Part shown: one piece after another, positions 1 through 10,091 of the stretch
Position numbering within the stretch: the stretch's first letter is position 1
How the letters are laid out: the number at the start of each line of letters is the position of its first letter
Assembly: GCA_964441285.1 (NCBI GenBank)
Contig: CAYTUK010000002.1
Span: 186,001 to 250,000, forward strand
Length of the DNA: 64,000 nucleotides
Direction of reading: 5' to 3'
Source of the DNA: S010-25 sp964441285
Lineage (GTDB): Bacteria > Pseudomonadota > Gammaproteobacteria > SZUA-229
Notes under the pieces: model-generated
The model's input: only the letters and a program-made list of their open reading frames with translations
The model's database searches: none
Told to the model about the DNA's origin: nothing
Made by a program: the position numbers and the translations under genes

Positions 1-2
1 GC

Positions 3-1871
3 CGGCTGGCTGAACCACTGGAATATATGGGGTATCAACTGGTTTACCTGAATATCAACCGGCATCCATTGCCACCCATGAATTTACGTGGCCGTTATGT
101 GGGCATTGTTAGCTGGTTTAGTGGCCGGCCGCTGAAAAAATCAAAACAACAATTGTGCAAATGGTTTAAATACCAGCACCAGAACGGACTGTATATTTCA
201 ATTTTCGGACAACTGCCTGCCGCTAGCCAGTGCAATAAATTATTCCATCTTAAAACGGTGAATAACCTCTCAGATAAAAAATTCAGCATCAGCCAGCGGC
301 AAAAATCCGTTGGTCAGTTTGAAGCCAGGTTAAGAATACGCCGGTTCCAGATGCCGACTATTACATCCACCCAGACTACCGCCACACGCTGGCTACAATT
401 CAAAACACAACAGGACACCACTATTGATCCCATTGTGGTTGATGACTGGGGCGGCTATGCACTGTCACCCTATGTCACCGTTGATGGTGCGGATGGCACG
501 TCCAAATGGCTATTTAATCCTTTTGATTTTTTACGTAAAAGTTTACGTCTTGCGGTTATTCCGGCGGTGGATATTAGCACCGAAAGCGGCCGCCGTATTC
601 TGACTATCCATATTGATGGTGATGGTTTTGTTTCCCGTGCTGAGCTACCAGGCACACCTTATGCCGGTGCCGTGATTCGTGACCGAATACTGAAACATTA
701 CCGTCTGCCAACCACAGTATCGATTATTGAAGCAGAAATTGGTAGTAAGGGCTTATACCCGAAACAGAGTCCGCAACTGGAAAAAATTGCCCGTTCTATT
801 TTCAAGCTTCCCTATGTAGAAATCGCTACCCATACCTTCAGTCATCCTTTTTTCTGGCAGGTCTTTGATGGTGATTATAATGTCGGCAAGGAGGCGTATG
901 GTTTAAACCTGCCGGTACCCGGTTACAAACTTAATCTAAAAAGGGAAATTATCGGTTCGACTGACTACATCAACAAGCACCTTGCACCAAAAAATAAACA
1001 CGTCAAAATGATACTCTGGTCGGGAAATACTTGGCCTGTTGCCCGCGCTATCAAGATGGCAACAGATGATGGCCTGCTCAATGTAAATGGCGGCGATACC
1101 TGGCCGCTGCCCTACCGTAATTCTATCTCCATGATCTGGCCGGCAGGTCGCCCGACTGACGGCGGCTTACAGGTTTACGCACCCGTGCTCAATGAGGATG
1201 TTTACACTAATAACTGGCATGGGCCATATTATGGTTATCGAGAGGCCATCTATTCTTTTAAATATCTGGAAACACCTCGGCGTTTAAAACCCATTGGTAT
1301 TTATTACCATTTCTATTCTGGCACCAAACTCGCTTCTCTCCATGCACTGAAACAGGTTTATAACTGGGCGCTGAAACAACACCCGATTCCACTTTATCTC
1401 AGCCAGTATGCACAGCGGGCGAATGCCCTTTATCAGGCCAGTCTGGCACAACGGTTAGACGGTGGCTGGTCGATTAATACGGCAACCTATATTCACACTT
1501 TGCGACTGCCAACAAAAATGGGGTGGCCAAATCTAACACGCAGCCGAGGAATTGCCGGTTACCGCAAAGGTGTCGATGGTGTTTATGTCAGCCTGAGTTC
1601 AACCACACCGGTTTTGTATTTACAGCCAAACCCGGATCAACAACTTCATCTGGTGGACTCCAATGGCGTGGTTAAATACTGGCGGCACCGTAAAAAAAGC
1701 ATTCAATTAAGCCTGCACGCAAATGTTGCTTTGCAATTATCCGTTGCCCCGGCCAGATCCTGTGAATTAAAAGCCGCCCATCACCGCTACCAGAGCCGCA
1801 CTCAGGGTAACCAGCAAATTTTTTCATTACCAGTAAAAACGCTGGAGAAGGCGACGCTTGTCTGTCATTAG
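3..1871 (+). CDS. pelA: PelA, polysaccharide deacetylase/hydrolase (5' end outside window)
   Basis: Periplasmic modifying enzyme of Pel exopolysaccharide synthesis; PelA proteins combine an N-terminal glycoside hydrolase with a C-terminal NodB-like deacetylase acting on the GalNAc-rich polymer. The frame is open to the first base, so an internal Met at base 27 is not the start; about the first third of a usual ~950-residue PelA lies upstream. The deacetylase signature is visible: HIDGDGF near bases 609-629 supplies the metal and catalytic Asp pair, and THTFSHP near 830-850 supplies the two metal His. The C-terminal ~150 residues form a beta-rich region. pelB begins inside its last codons, indicating tight translational coupling. 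Identification rests on these motifs plus the complete pelB-G series downstream. The missing N-terminus could not be examined. Confidence 0.93.
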   Translation, partial: RLAEPLEYMGYQLVYLNINRHPLPPMNLRGRYVGIVSWFSGRPLKKSKQQLCKWFKYQHQNGLYISIFGQLPAASQCNKLFHLKTVNNLSDKKFSISQRQKSVGQFEARLRIRRFQMPTITSTQTTATRWLQFKTQQDTTIDPIVVDDWGGYALSPYVTVDGADGTSKWLFNPFDFLRKSLRLAVIPAVDISTESGRRILTIHIDGDGFVSRAELPGTPYAGAVIRDRILKHYRLPTTVSIIEAEIGSKGLYPKQSPQLEKIARSIFKLPYVEIATHTFSHPFFWQVFDGDYNVGKEAYGLNLPVPGYKLNLKREIIGSTDYINKHLAPKNKHVKMILWSGNTWPVARAIKMATDDGLLNVNGGDTWPLPYRNSISMIWPAGRPTDGGLQVYAPVLNEDVYTNNWHGPYYGYREAIYSFKYLETPRRLKPIGIYYHFYSGTKLASLHALKQVYNWALKQHPIPLYLSQYAQRANALYQASLAQRLDGGWSINTATYIHTLRLPTKMGWPNLTRSRGIAGYRKGVDGVYVSLSSTTPVLYLQPNPDQQLHLVDSNGVVKYWRHRKKSIQLSLHANVALQLSVAPARSCELKAAHHRYQSRTQGNQQIFSLPVKTLEKATLVCH

Positions 1872-4800
1872 ACTCAAAACACTGCGCGGTGACGACTATC
1901 GCCGTGAACACCTGGTTAATGTTCCGGCTCTGATCTCAATGGCTGTGGTTATCAGCCTGGCACTGATTTTACTGTTCCCTAAAAAGGCTGTTTTCAGTGA
2001 TCCCGTTTATACCAGCTCACCCGATGCCCTCTCTATTGCCTATTTAAAGCTACTGCTGAAATCAGACCCGGATAATGCCGAACTGCGCCTCTCCCTGGTC
2101 AAACAACTCTATGCCACCGGGCAACTCAAACAGGCAATGAGTGCCATTAATCCGCTGGTAGCCAATGCCCCGGTCAGGATTAAGACGCAGGTTTTCAACC
2201 TGAATGTAAGACTGATTGCTCAACACTATTTTGCACAGCGAGGAAAAGCCCGACACACGGTTTTTCTTGACTTACAAACAGCATTCAACCTGGCTCTTAA
2301 TGCTGCCACCACTTTACCTGAACTCAGAACAGTTTATAGCATGGCGCAACAATGGGCATCATCACCACAACAGCTGGTCATGCTCAGAAAAATTATCGCG
2401 CAGACAACCATGCCACAACAGAAAGTTGGCTGGATGCTTAAAGCATCCAAGCTGGCGCTGGCTCAAAACCAGCTTTCTGCGGCGACAAAATGGCTGGAGC
2501 AGGCCTACAATAACAGCACCGCCGCCGGGAATAACCGGCCTCGACTGGCTGCGCAGCTATTAAAGACTTTACTGGCAACCGGCAATCCCAATAAGGCATT
2601 GCAAAAAACCCCCTATTACATTAAACACAACCCACACAACCGCAACCTTCTGCAGTTAGCAATATCCATTGCACAACAAACCGGACACACTGATTTACAA
2701 GATCGCTGGCTAACAATGGCGACCCAACTTGAGCCAGAGAACATGAACTATAACCGCCGCTTAATGCAACTTAAGCTGGCCACCGGACAGTTAAAACTGG
2801 CCGCAAAACTGGCCGATATTCGACTACAACATACACCACTAACGACAGCAGAACGCACCCAGATTGCACGTTTATATGAATGGGCTGGACAACCACATAA
2901 AGCGCTGAAACAATGGTACTGGCTGGCGATGCACAACAGGCAACCAACGAAGGAGGCCGCACAGCGCGCGTTGAAATTAGCCATTGGCCTGTTTCATTAT
3001 CAACAGGCAACCCGACTGTATGAACACCTTGAAAAACAGCGCCCATTAAATCTTGCTGAGCAAAAAGAATTGACTGGTCTGTATTTGATCCAGGGTGAAA
3101 CAGATAAGGTTAGAAACAGTTACCTGAAATATTTACAACAACACCCACACAGCAAAACTGTCTGGACAGCATTGGCTGGGCTGTATGTCAGCCTGCAGCA
3201 ATTACCCCAGGCCGCAGCAACCTATGAAACCATCGATAAACGCTTTGGCCTCACTGACAGGCAGTTACTGGATCTGGAAAACATCTACTGGCTATTGGGT
3301 GAACCAGAAAAAGCCCAGGAAAAATTACTGGCGCATCGGGTAACGAAACCTGCGGATGAAAATGCCTACTGGAAAGCACGCACCGATATGGCATGGTATC
3401 TGGATGACCTTGACCAGATTGATGGAATTTACGACTTTTTACTGTCGCGCAATAAAAACCAGCCGGTTACTTTTTCCATGCTGAACCAGTTAATGCTGTT
3501 ATATGCCACCGATAAAGATTATGTAAAAAGCACGCATCTGGCTATGCTTGGCTGGCAGCACTCACAGCAGCCACATTATGCGCTCAGCGCTTTAAATTAT
3601 GCCATCCTGAATGCCAGAAAAACACAGCAATGGCATCAGGCAGCACAGATTGTTCGCCGCATTAATAACAGCAACCACACTTTGGCACTTAAGAAGAACA
3701 GCCAATACTGGTTAGCGCTTGCCCGCATTGCTCGGCAACAACAACAATGGCCACAGGCAGTCAATTACCTGCAACAGGCGGCTTTGCTCTCACCCCATAA
3801 TGTCCAGCCTGAACTTTCTCTGCTGTGGTTACTTATCGAGCGACACAAAGAAAAAAGTCCGCAGCTAAAAACCGCGTTGATCAGCAGCATCCAGCGTTTT
3901 GGCCAAAACCCATACCTGCTTGATGCTCAGGCATCGGGCTGGGCCGCACTGGGACAATATGATATTGCGGTACGCTGGTATCGGCGCTCACTGCCAAAAC
4001 ATAAACAGGACTGGCCGTGGCTACTGGATTATGCGTATGCATTGCAGCAGAACGGACAAACACTCGCTGCCTGGCGAGTGCGGCGCTATACTCTGGCATG
4101 GATGCAACGGTATCCCCAGACCGCCGCAAAAAAACAAAACGGCCGCAACTGGAAAACCAGTTATTTACGTCTGGTACGCGAATTTCGTGGCAAGACAGCA
4201 GGCTGGATAATGGCCAGAAAATTTGTTGCGGATACTGCTGGCAGTTTGTCTAATAATCGCCAGATGCAACAAAACTGGCTGCCATTACTGACTGCATGGT
4301 CACTGGCTGACAACAATGAAGCCCTCAGTACCCGATTACAGGCACAGGCCAAAATATTACAGATCAAACTGCCAGCCTGGCAGCGCTTAAGCCTGGCATT
4401 ACAGCAACATGACAGCACCACGATTGAAGCATTACTCAACAGTGACCAGCCGCTACCACTGGCAGACAAAATGCAGGCGCTGGCACAGAATGGTTATCAT
4501 GCCAGGGCATTGGCATTCGGCCTCTCCCATCTTGACTCCACACTTTCCACACAAAATCTTCAGCAACTTCGTGCCACGACTACATCCATTCGCAGCGAGC
4601 AACCCAATGGCATCAAGCTGGGCTTATATGCTGAGCAGTTAGGCGACATAAGTATGTTCGGCCCCCAGTTGCATTATGCCCGTGCAACGGATGACGGTAT
4701 CACGCTGATTGATACTCAGAGGTTAAGCACCACCGGGCAAAAAAGTCTGCTAAACCACTGGCCAGATGAAAAAAATATACGTTTTACTCACATCAGCTTT

Positions 4801-5526
4801 ACCTCTACAGCCACTCGTAGCTGGTCTCTAGGCATAGACAAACGCATCAATGGCAGCCAGCCTGAATTCGCTTTCAACCAGTCTTTCTCTGTTTACAATG
4901 GACTGACTGTCAGGATTTCTGCCGGGCTGCAACAACGCAGTAAAATCAGTGCCAGCGCCTATGAACTGGCCAATTGGAATCACCTTGCACTCAGCAACAG
5001 TTATTCATTTGACAGCCGCACCATCCTCAATAGCCAGCTCAGGTGGAATCAGTATAATTCTATCTGGGGCGATTTTCTGGGACAGGGCTTTGACCTCAAC
5101 TTGAATCTCAATCATACACTTTTTACCCGTACCCCCAAATGGCAGCTACATAGCGAAATACAATGGAGCAGGATTAATACCGTGAAACAGCTACCGGCTA
5201 ATATTCTGCCCTATTTCACCAGCCCTCCTGATATTAGTTCCGTATTAACCGATCAGTTTGGCCGCATTGGTTTCGGCTCCACGCTACAACATGGCGTACC
5301 GGGTATGCTGGCACATCAACTTGGCTCTCCCCACTGGCTACTGGATCTGGACACCGGCTTCCAATGGACGCGTGGCCGCCTCGACTGGGGCCTGTCCGGC
5401 GGTTTCGGCTGGCGGATACTGGGTGATGATGAGCTGGCACTCACTGCCAGTTACAGCAACGATGCACGCGGGGCTGGCAACACATATAAAATATGGTTAG
5501 GCTATAATAAGTATTTCGGTCGCTAA
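1858..5526 (+). CDS. pelB: PelB, outer-membrane export porin with TPR scaffold
   Basis: Exports Pel polysaccharide across the outer membrane. The 1222-residue product has an N-terminal membrane anchor (about residues 22-42, VPALISMAVVISLALILLF), a long periplasmic TPR superhelix (about 55-850, many A/L/Y-rich helical pairs), and a C-terminal beta-barrel (about 890-1222) with alternating hydrophobic strands ending in YNKYFGR. Size and layout match PelB (about 1190 residues in Pseudomonas). The start is TTG, supported by GGAG about 10 bases upstream and by translation beginning immediately at MSVIRLKTL; it overlaps pelA by 14 bases. TPRs of PelB are known to bind PelA in other species, consistent with this coupling. 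Confidence 0.95.
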   Translation: MSVIRLKTLRGDDYRREHLVNVPALISMAVVISLALILLFPKKAVFSDPVYTSSPDALSIAYLKLLLKSDPDNAELRLSLVKQLYATGQLKQAMSAINPLVANAPVRIKTQVFNLNVRLIAQHYFAQRGKARHTVFLDLQTAFNLALNAATTLPELRTVYSMAQQWASSPQQLVMLRKIIAQTTMPQQKVGWMLKASKLALAQNQLSAATKWLEQAYNNSTAAGNNRPRLAAQLLKTLLATGNPNKALQKTPYYIKHNPHNRNLLQLAISIAQQTGHTDLQDRWLTMATQLEPENMNYNRRLMQLKLATGQLKLAAKLADIRLQHTPLTTAERTQIARLYEWAGQPHKALKQWYWLAMHNRQPTKEAAQRALKLAIGLFHYQQATRLYEHLEKQRPLNLAEQKELTGLYLIQGETDKVRNSYLKYLQQHPHSKTVWTALAGLYVSLQQLPQAAATYETIDKRFGLTDRQLLDLENIYWLLGEPEKAQEKLLAHRVTKPADENAYWKARTDMAWYLDDLDQIDGIYDFLLSRNKNQPVTFSMLNQLMLLYATDKDYVKSTHLAMLGWQHSQQPHYALSALNYAILNARKTQQWHQAAQIVRRINNSNHTLALKKNSQYWLALARIARQQQQWPQAVNYLQQAALLSPHNVQPELSLLWLLIERHKEKSPQLKTALISSIQRFGQNPYLLDAQASGWAALGQYDIAVRWYRRSLPKHKQDWPWLLDYAYALQQNGQTLAAWRVRRYTLAWMQRYPQTAAKKQNGRNWKTSYLRLVREFRGKTAGWIMARKFVADTAGSLSNNRQMQQNWLPLLTAWSLADNNEALSTRLQAQAKILQIKLPAWQRLSLALQQHDSTTIEALLNSDQPLPLADKMQALAQNGYHARALAFGLSHLDSTLSTQNLQQLRATTTSIRSEQPNGIKLGLYAEQLGDISMFGPQLHYARATDDGITLIDTQRLSTTGQKSLLNHWPDEKNIRFTHISFTSTATRSWSLGIDKRINGSQPEFAFNQSFSVYNGLTVRISAGLQQRSKISASAYELANWNHLALSNSYSFDSRTILNSQLRWNQYNSIWGDFLGQGFDLNLNLNHTLFTRTPKWQLHSEIQWSRINTVKQLPANILPYFTSPPDISSVLTDQFGRIGFGSTLQHGVPGMLAHQLGSPHWLLDLDTGFQWTRGRLDWGLSGGFGWRILGDDELALTASYSNDARGAGNTYKIWLGYNKYFGR

Positions 5527-5559
5527 AATTATACTAATAAACCGATTAATGAGTGAAAA

Positions 5560-6165
5560 ATGCAAAATAGAATAAAACCCGCCTGGCTTTTTTTTGGATG
5601 CCTGCTTATTCCTCTACTAAGTGCCTGTTCCGTTGACCAGATCTACCATAATAAAGCCTTAGATAATCAGGCAAACTGGGTACTGTTGCCGATAGTTAAC
5701 CGTTCGCAGACCCCGCAGGCTGGCGAACGCGTGGAAGCTATTCTGGTTTCTTTATTACGCAGTCGTGGCATCACCCATATCACCCATTACCCCAAAACCC
5801 CACAATCACAGATTTTAATGATGCTTGATGACCAGACACGCTATAACAAAGCACTAAAATGGGCTTCAACACAGCAGTTTCGTTATGCCATCACTGGCAC
5901 CGTTGAAGAATGGCGATATAAAGCCGGACTGGATGGTGAACCGGCAGTTGGCGTGACGCTGCAGGTCATTGATCTACGCCAGCATAAAAAAGCCCCTGCC
6001 AGCAAAATAGCCGCCATCGTAGCAAGCGGACAGGAAACACTGCCGGTACTCTGGTCTGCCACGGGTGCACGTACTGGCTGGGGAAGTGAAGGCATTGCTG
6101 CTACCACCCAAAAGTTATTAAATAAACTGTTAAATGGGATGGTTTTTATTCAACACAACAATTAA
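5560..6165 (+). CDS. pelC: PelC, outer-membrane lipoprotein of Pel export
   Basis: Small lipoprotein that in Pseudomonas forms a dodecameric periplasmic ring beneath the PelB barrel and funnels the cationic polymer. The N-terminus is a type II signal peptide with lipobox LLSAC, lipidated Cys at residue 23. The mature part begins SVDQIY and contains the compact alpha/beta domain expected of the family (WVLLPIVNRSQTPQAGERVE, then LVSLLRSRGI). Length 201 residues is close to the usual 170-200. It begins 33 bases after pelB, and pelD starts 11 bases after its stop. Confidence 0.92.
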   Translation: MQNRIKPAWLFFGCLLIPLLSACSVDQIYHNKALDNQANWVLLPIVNRSQTPQAGERVEAILVSLLRSRGITHITHYPKTPQSQILMMLDDQTRYNKALKWASTQQFRYAITGTVEEWRYKAGLDGEPAVGVTLQVIDLRQHKKAPASKIAAIVASGQETLPVLWSATGARTGWGSEGIAATTQKLLNKLLNGMVFIQHNN

Positions 6166-6176
6166 GTGCTGCAAAG

Positions 6177-7562
6177 ATGGAACCCTTTATCTACCGTAAC
6201 CGGCTGGAACAACTTAAACCCAAGACTGGCTGGCAAGCCTGGTTTGAGATGATACTAATCACGGCCATCACTCTGGGATTAAGTGCCTGGCACCGCCCCA
6301 ATGACCCCTTTTTTATCCACTCATCATTCCCCTGGCCACTCATGGGGCCTGTAATCGTGGGTTTACGTTATGGCTTTTTCTTCGGTTTTATCAGCGATTT
6401 AATCATACTTGCCGTGGTGGCCATCAGCCTGCGACTGCAATGGATAAACCTGACCGCTTTCCCTTATGAGTACGCTATTGGTTTAACCGCAATCGCTATG
6501 CTGGTGGGCGAGTTCCGTGATGTCTGGGGACGTCGAATTGAACATTTACAAGGTTCCAATGATTATCGCCAGGTACGTTTAAACGAATTTACCCGCAACT
6601 ACCACCTGCTCAAGGTTTCGCATGATCGTCTTGAACAACAGGTTGCAGGCGGTGGCCACAGCCTGCGTGAAGGCCTGCGCTCTATCCGTACAAAATTGTC
6701 ATCTGAGCACAATACGGGTCTGGATACAGAGATTGCACAGGCGCTACTGGCGATGATGGTGGAGTACGGTAACTTACAGAAAGCCGCTTTATTTGCTAGC
6801 CAGATAGATAAAAACAACAACCCAACCGAGCATTTAATGGCACAGCCTTATGCCCAGTTAGGCAACAGTGACTCATTGAATCCGAATGACCCGCTAATTC
6901 GTCATAGCATTAAGACTCGGAAACTGGTAAGTATTCGCCCACAGGCAGGAAACAATGTCAGCAATCACAGTCAGTTACTCGCCTGTATCCCGTTGATTGA
7001 TGCAGAGAATCGGCTCTGGGCTGTCGTAGCGATTGAGATGATGCCTTTTTTTTCTTTTGAGAAAAAAAATCTACGCCTGCTCACCATTCTAGCTGGGCAT
7101 ATGGCTGACCTGCTAAACGCCCATGCAACCATATCGTCGGTTGCTGATGAAGACTTTACCAGTCTGGCGATGAATTTAAAACGTGGTTTGCACGATCAGC
7201 GCGAATTTGACATTCCCGCCGTCCTGCTCGTTTTTGAAGTTGATGGCACCAATACCAGCGCCCTACAGTTTATCGACCTGATTCAACGAACCCAGCGCGG
7301 CCTTGACATTATTGTTCACCAGCAGCGTAAACACCTCCACCAGTTAATTATTCTGCTACCATTAACCGATGAACTGGGACTGGCGGGCTATCGCCAGCGA
7401 CTGGACGATTTAATGAAATCAGAATGCGGTTTAAACCTTTCTACACTGCCACTGAAAACCGCCCAGCATCTATTGCAGAACCAGTCTTTACTGAATCAAT
7501 TCGTTACACAGAGGATATGGGATGGGAACCGTCTGGCTCAGCATTCTGGCGATTGCCTTTGA
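6177..7562 (+). CDS. pelD: PelD, inner-membrane c-di-GMP receptor
   Basis: Controls Pel polymerisation in response to cyclic di-GMP. Four hydrophobic segments occupy about residues 20-115, followed by a coiled-coil stretch (RRIEHLQ to LEQQVAG), a GAF-like domain (about 165-310), and a degenerate GGDEF domain (about 320-440). The degenerate domain has no GG(D/E)EF active site but retains an inhibitory-site-type motif R374-G-L-D377, the arrangement by which Pseudomonas PelD binds c-di-GMP. It overlaps pelE by 41 bases. Together with the GGDEF enzyme at about 30 kb this suggests post-translational control of Pel, which is inference. Confidence 0.93.
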   Translation: MEPFIYRNRLEQLKPKTGWQAWFEMILITAITLGLSAWHRPNDPFFIHSSFPWPLMGPVIVGLRYGFFFGFISDLIILAVVAISLRLQWINLTAFPYEYAIGLTAIAMLVGEFRDVWGRRIEHLQGSNDYRQVRLNEFTRNYHLLKVSHDRLEQQVAGGGHSLREGLRSIRTKLSSEHNTGLDTEIAQALLAMMVEYGNLQKAALFASQIDKNNNPTEHLMAQPYAQLGNSDSLNPNDPLIRHSIKTRKLVSIRPQAGNNVSNHSQLLACIPLIDAENRLWAVVAIEMMPFFSFEKKNLRLLTILAGHMADLLNAHATISSVADEDFTSLAMNLKRGLHDQREFDIPAVLLVFEVDGTNTSALQFIDLIQRTQRGLDIIVHQQRKHLHQLIILLPLTDELGLAGYRQRLDDLMKSECGLNLSTLPLKTAQHLLQNQSLLNQFVTQRIWDGNRLAQHSGDCL

Positions 7563-8532
7563 GGCCGCAGGTATCACTGCGTTATTTGCCAACGTTGCGA
7601 TCAACTACCGTCTGCCCGGCTATTTACTGGGTCACGCAATGGCCAGTATGGTGTTTTCTGTGATCCTGTTACAACTCATGCCCCAACGCTACCAACAACC
7701 ATTTAAACGCTCGGCTTTTTTTCTTTTTATCCTCCAGTTTTTTATTCCGTTTATCGGCAGCATCGGTCTTGGTACCGGCTTAACGCTGGCGCTGCGTCTC
7801 CCGCGCAACCGCGCCCAGTCATTATGGAATGAAACCGATAACCCCGACCTGCCCTATCGCCCGACTGAAGTCAGTAGTCAGCCGTTATACAGTCAGGGCG
7901 GTCTAATACAGGTTCTCCGCGAGGCCAGCAGCACCGAGAAACGCATTCGAGCGGTCATGGCAACCAAACAGATGAGTAACCGCAATTCGGTCACTATCCT
8001 GCAACAAGCATTAAAAGATACCAGTGACGACGTGCGCTTACTGGCTTATGCCATGCTGGATGAAAAAGAGAAAGTTATCAGCGATCAGACTAAACACGCA
8101 CAGCAGATGCTTGCCCAGGCTGAAACCGAAGGTCGGCAACAGGATAGGATTACCCAGCAAAAATTGCTGGCTGGGCATTACTGGGAAATTGCCTACCTGG
8201 GTCTGGCGCAGGGCGGCGTTAAGGCCCACTTCTTAACCCTGGCGACCAGAAGTTGCCAGTTTGTACTGGCCAGTATGCGTGATCCCGGTATCCTCAGACT
8301 GCTGGGCCGAATTCAGATTGAAACCGGACACACTGAAGCGGCGAAAGACGCTTTCCTCGAAGCGATAAAACAGGGATTACCCAAATATCAGGTCATCCCC
8401 TATCTGGCTGAAGTTGCCTGGCTGCAACATGACTTTCACCAGGTTCAACAGCTGATTGTCGAATTATCAACTAACCCACAACCGATCCACCCGACCTTTC
8501 AGGGAGTGATGCAATATTGGCTACCCGCTTAG
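7522..8532 (+). CDS. pelE: PelE, inner-membrane TPR protein of the Pel synthase
   Basis: Component of the inner-membrane Pel synthase complex with PelD, PelF and PelG. Two N-terminal membrane helices are visible (about residues 4-25 and 30-50, with a third hydrophobic run at about 65-90), followed by a cytoplasmic helical, TPR-like region (about 125-336; for example KDAFLEAIKQGLPKYQVIPY). The ATG start lies inside the end of pelD, preceded by AGAGG at a workable distance; 336 residues matches the family. pelF starts inside its last codons. Low sequence distinctiveness is offset by its fixed place in the operon. Confidence 0.9.
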   Translation: MGTVWLSILAIAFEAAGITALFANVAINYRLPGYLLGHAMASMVFSVILLQLMPQRYQQPFKRSAFFLFILQFFIPFIGSIGLGTGLTLALRLPRNRAQSLWNETDNPDLPYRPTEVSSQPLYSQGGLIQVLREASSTEKRIRAVMATKQMSNRNSVTILQQALKDTSDDVRLLAYAMLDEKEKVISDQTKHAQQMLAQAETEGRQQDRITQQKLLAGHYWEIAYLGLAQGGVKAHFLTLATRSCQFVLASMRDPGILRLLGRIQIETGHTEAAKDAFLEAIKQGLPKYQVIPYLAEVAWLQHDFHQVQQLIVELSTNPQPIHPTFQGVMQYWLPA

Positions 8533-10091
8533 ATAAAAAACCTCTGGCTACCGAAAAAAAGCCCATTGCGGATATCGGACTGATGCTCGAAGGCACTTAC
8601 CCGTACGTCCGTGGCGGTGTCTCTTCCTGGGTACATCAGATGATTACCGGCCTGCCACAATATACTTTCGCGCTGGTATTTCTTGGCGGCCAAAAAGAAA
8701 ATTACGGCAAAATGATGTATGCGCTACCGCCGAATGTAACCCATATGCAGGAACATTATTTAATGGATCTGCATCACCAGCATCAACCCGCTCCGCTTGC
8801 CGGTAACCCACAGGCATTTGCCGCCATGAAAGCCATGCACAACCAGTTCAAAACTGGTGAGCAGGTGGATATCAAGGTGATGAAAAATGTATTTTTTGAA
8901 CTCGGAAAGCCCGGTGGCGTTACTCGCGAGAGCTTTCTTTACAGTGCGCAGGCCTGGTCGATTATTACCGAGTTTTACGATAAATTTTGCACAGAACCCT
9001 CCTTTATCGACTATTTCTGGTCTATCCGCACCATGCATGCCCCGTTATTCCTGCTTGCAGACATTGCCCGCAAGATGCCAAAAGTACGCATGGTGCATTC
9101 TGTTTCAACCGGTTACGCCGGGCTACAAGGCACCATTATAAGCCAGTTATACAATTACCCCTACGTGTTAACCGAACACGGCATTTATACCAAAGAGCGC
9201 AAGATCGACCTCGCCCAGGCCAACTGGATTCACGACCCGGAGGATGAAGTCAGTGGCACATTGCACGAAGAAGTCGGTTATATTCGCCAGTTGTGGATTC
9301 GCTTTTTTGAACTGATCGGTAAACTCACCTATCAGTCATCTACGCCGATCATTTCACTGTATGAAGGCAATCGCAACCGACAGATTGATGATGGTGCAGA
9401 TGCGGCGAAAACACAGGTAATCCCCAATGGCATTGCGCTGGAAAAATTCAGCGCGCTGTATCCACAACGCCAACCCGGCGTACCAAAAATCCTGGGGTTA
9501 ATTGGTCGCGTCGTGCCCATCAAAGACATCAAGACCTATATCCGTATGATGCGCATTATCTGCAACGAATTGCCTGATGCTGAAGGCTGGATTGTTGGCC
9601 CTGAGGAAGAAGACCCAACTTATGTCGACGAATGTAAGGCGATGGTGAACAGCCTGGAGCTGAGCGGCAACGTCAAGTTTCTCGGCTTTCAGAATGTAAC
9701 CGATATTCTACCGCAACTGGGTTTAATGGTATTAACTTCAATCAGCGAAGCTCTACCCCTGGTGATACTGGAGGCCTATGCCTCCGGCCTGCCCTGCCTG
9801 GCAACTAATGTAGGCGCCTGCAACGAACTTATCTACGGGATGAGCGAGGAAGATAAAACGCTTGGCGCAAGTGGCGTGGTCGTTCCCATTGCTGACCCAG
9901 AAGCCGCTGCCAGCGGGGCATTGTCCCTGCTCACCGATGAAGGCGCATGGTATCGGGCGCAACAGGCCGGCAGGCAACGGGTGGAAAAATATTATACTCA
10001 AAAGATGATGTTTGATGCCTACCAGAAGATTTATGCTACGGCGCTGGCAGAAAGTGATCGGCGTCTGACCGAACAGGAGCGCAGTCACTAA
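8517..10091 (+). CDS. pelF: PelF, GT4 glycosyltransferase (Pel polymerase)
   Basis: Cytosolic glycosyltransferase that polymerises the Pel chain from a UDP-sugar. Two Rossmann-like halves are evident: an N-terminal region starting MLEGTYPYVRGGVSSWVHQM (about residues 22-41, acceptor and donor glycine loop) and a C-terminal donor half (IGRVVPIKDIKTYIRMM near 330). The GT4 E-x7-E motif is present as E411 to E419 (SEALPLVILEAYASG). 524 residues is slightly longer than typical PelF (about 507). The start is TTG with AGGGAG upstream; it overlaps pelE by 16 bases and its stop touches the pelG ATG (TAATG). Confidence 0.95.
   Translation: MATRLDKKPLATEKKPIADIGLMLEGTYPYVRGGVSSWVHQMITGLPQYTFALVFLGGQKENYGKMMYALPPNVTHMQEHYLMDLHHQHQPAPLAGNPQAFAAMKAMHNQFKTGEQVDIKVMKNVFFELGKPGGVTRESFLYSAQAWSIITEFYDKFCTEPSFIDYFWSIRTMHAPLFLLADIARKMPKVRMVHSVSTGYAGLQGTIISQLYNYPYVLTEHGIYTKERKIDLAQANWIHDPEDEVSGTLHEEVGYIRQLWIRFFELIGKLTYQSSTPIISLYEGNRNRQIDDGADAAKTQVIPNGIALEKFSALYPQRQPGVPKILGLIGRVVPIKDIKTYIRMMRIICNELPDAEGWIVGPEEEDPTYVDECKAMVNSLELSGNVKFLGFQNVTDILPQLGLMVLTSISEALPLVILEAYASGLPCLATNVGACNELIYGMSEEDKTLGASGVVVPIADPEAAASGALSLLTDEGAWYRAQQAGRQRVEKYYTQKMMFDAYQKIYATALAESDRRLTEQERSH

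Noticed and set aside
7522..7562. Frameshift joining pelD and pelE
   Set aside because: Both proteins are full length and pelE has its own ATG and Shine-Dalgarno; it is a normal overlap.
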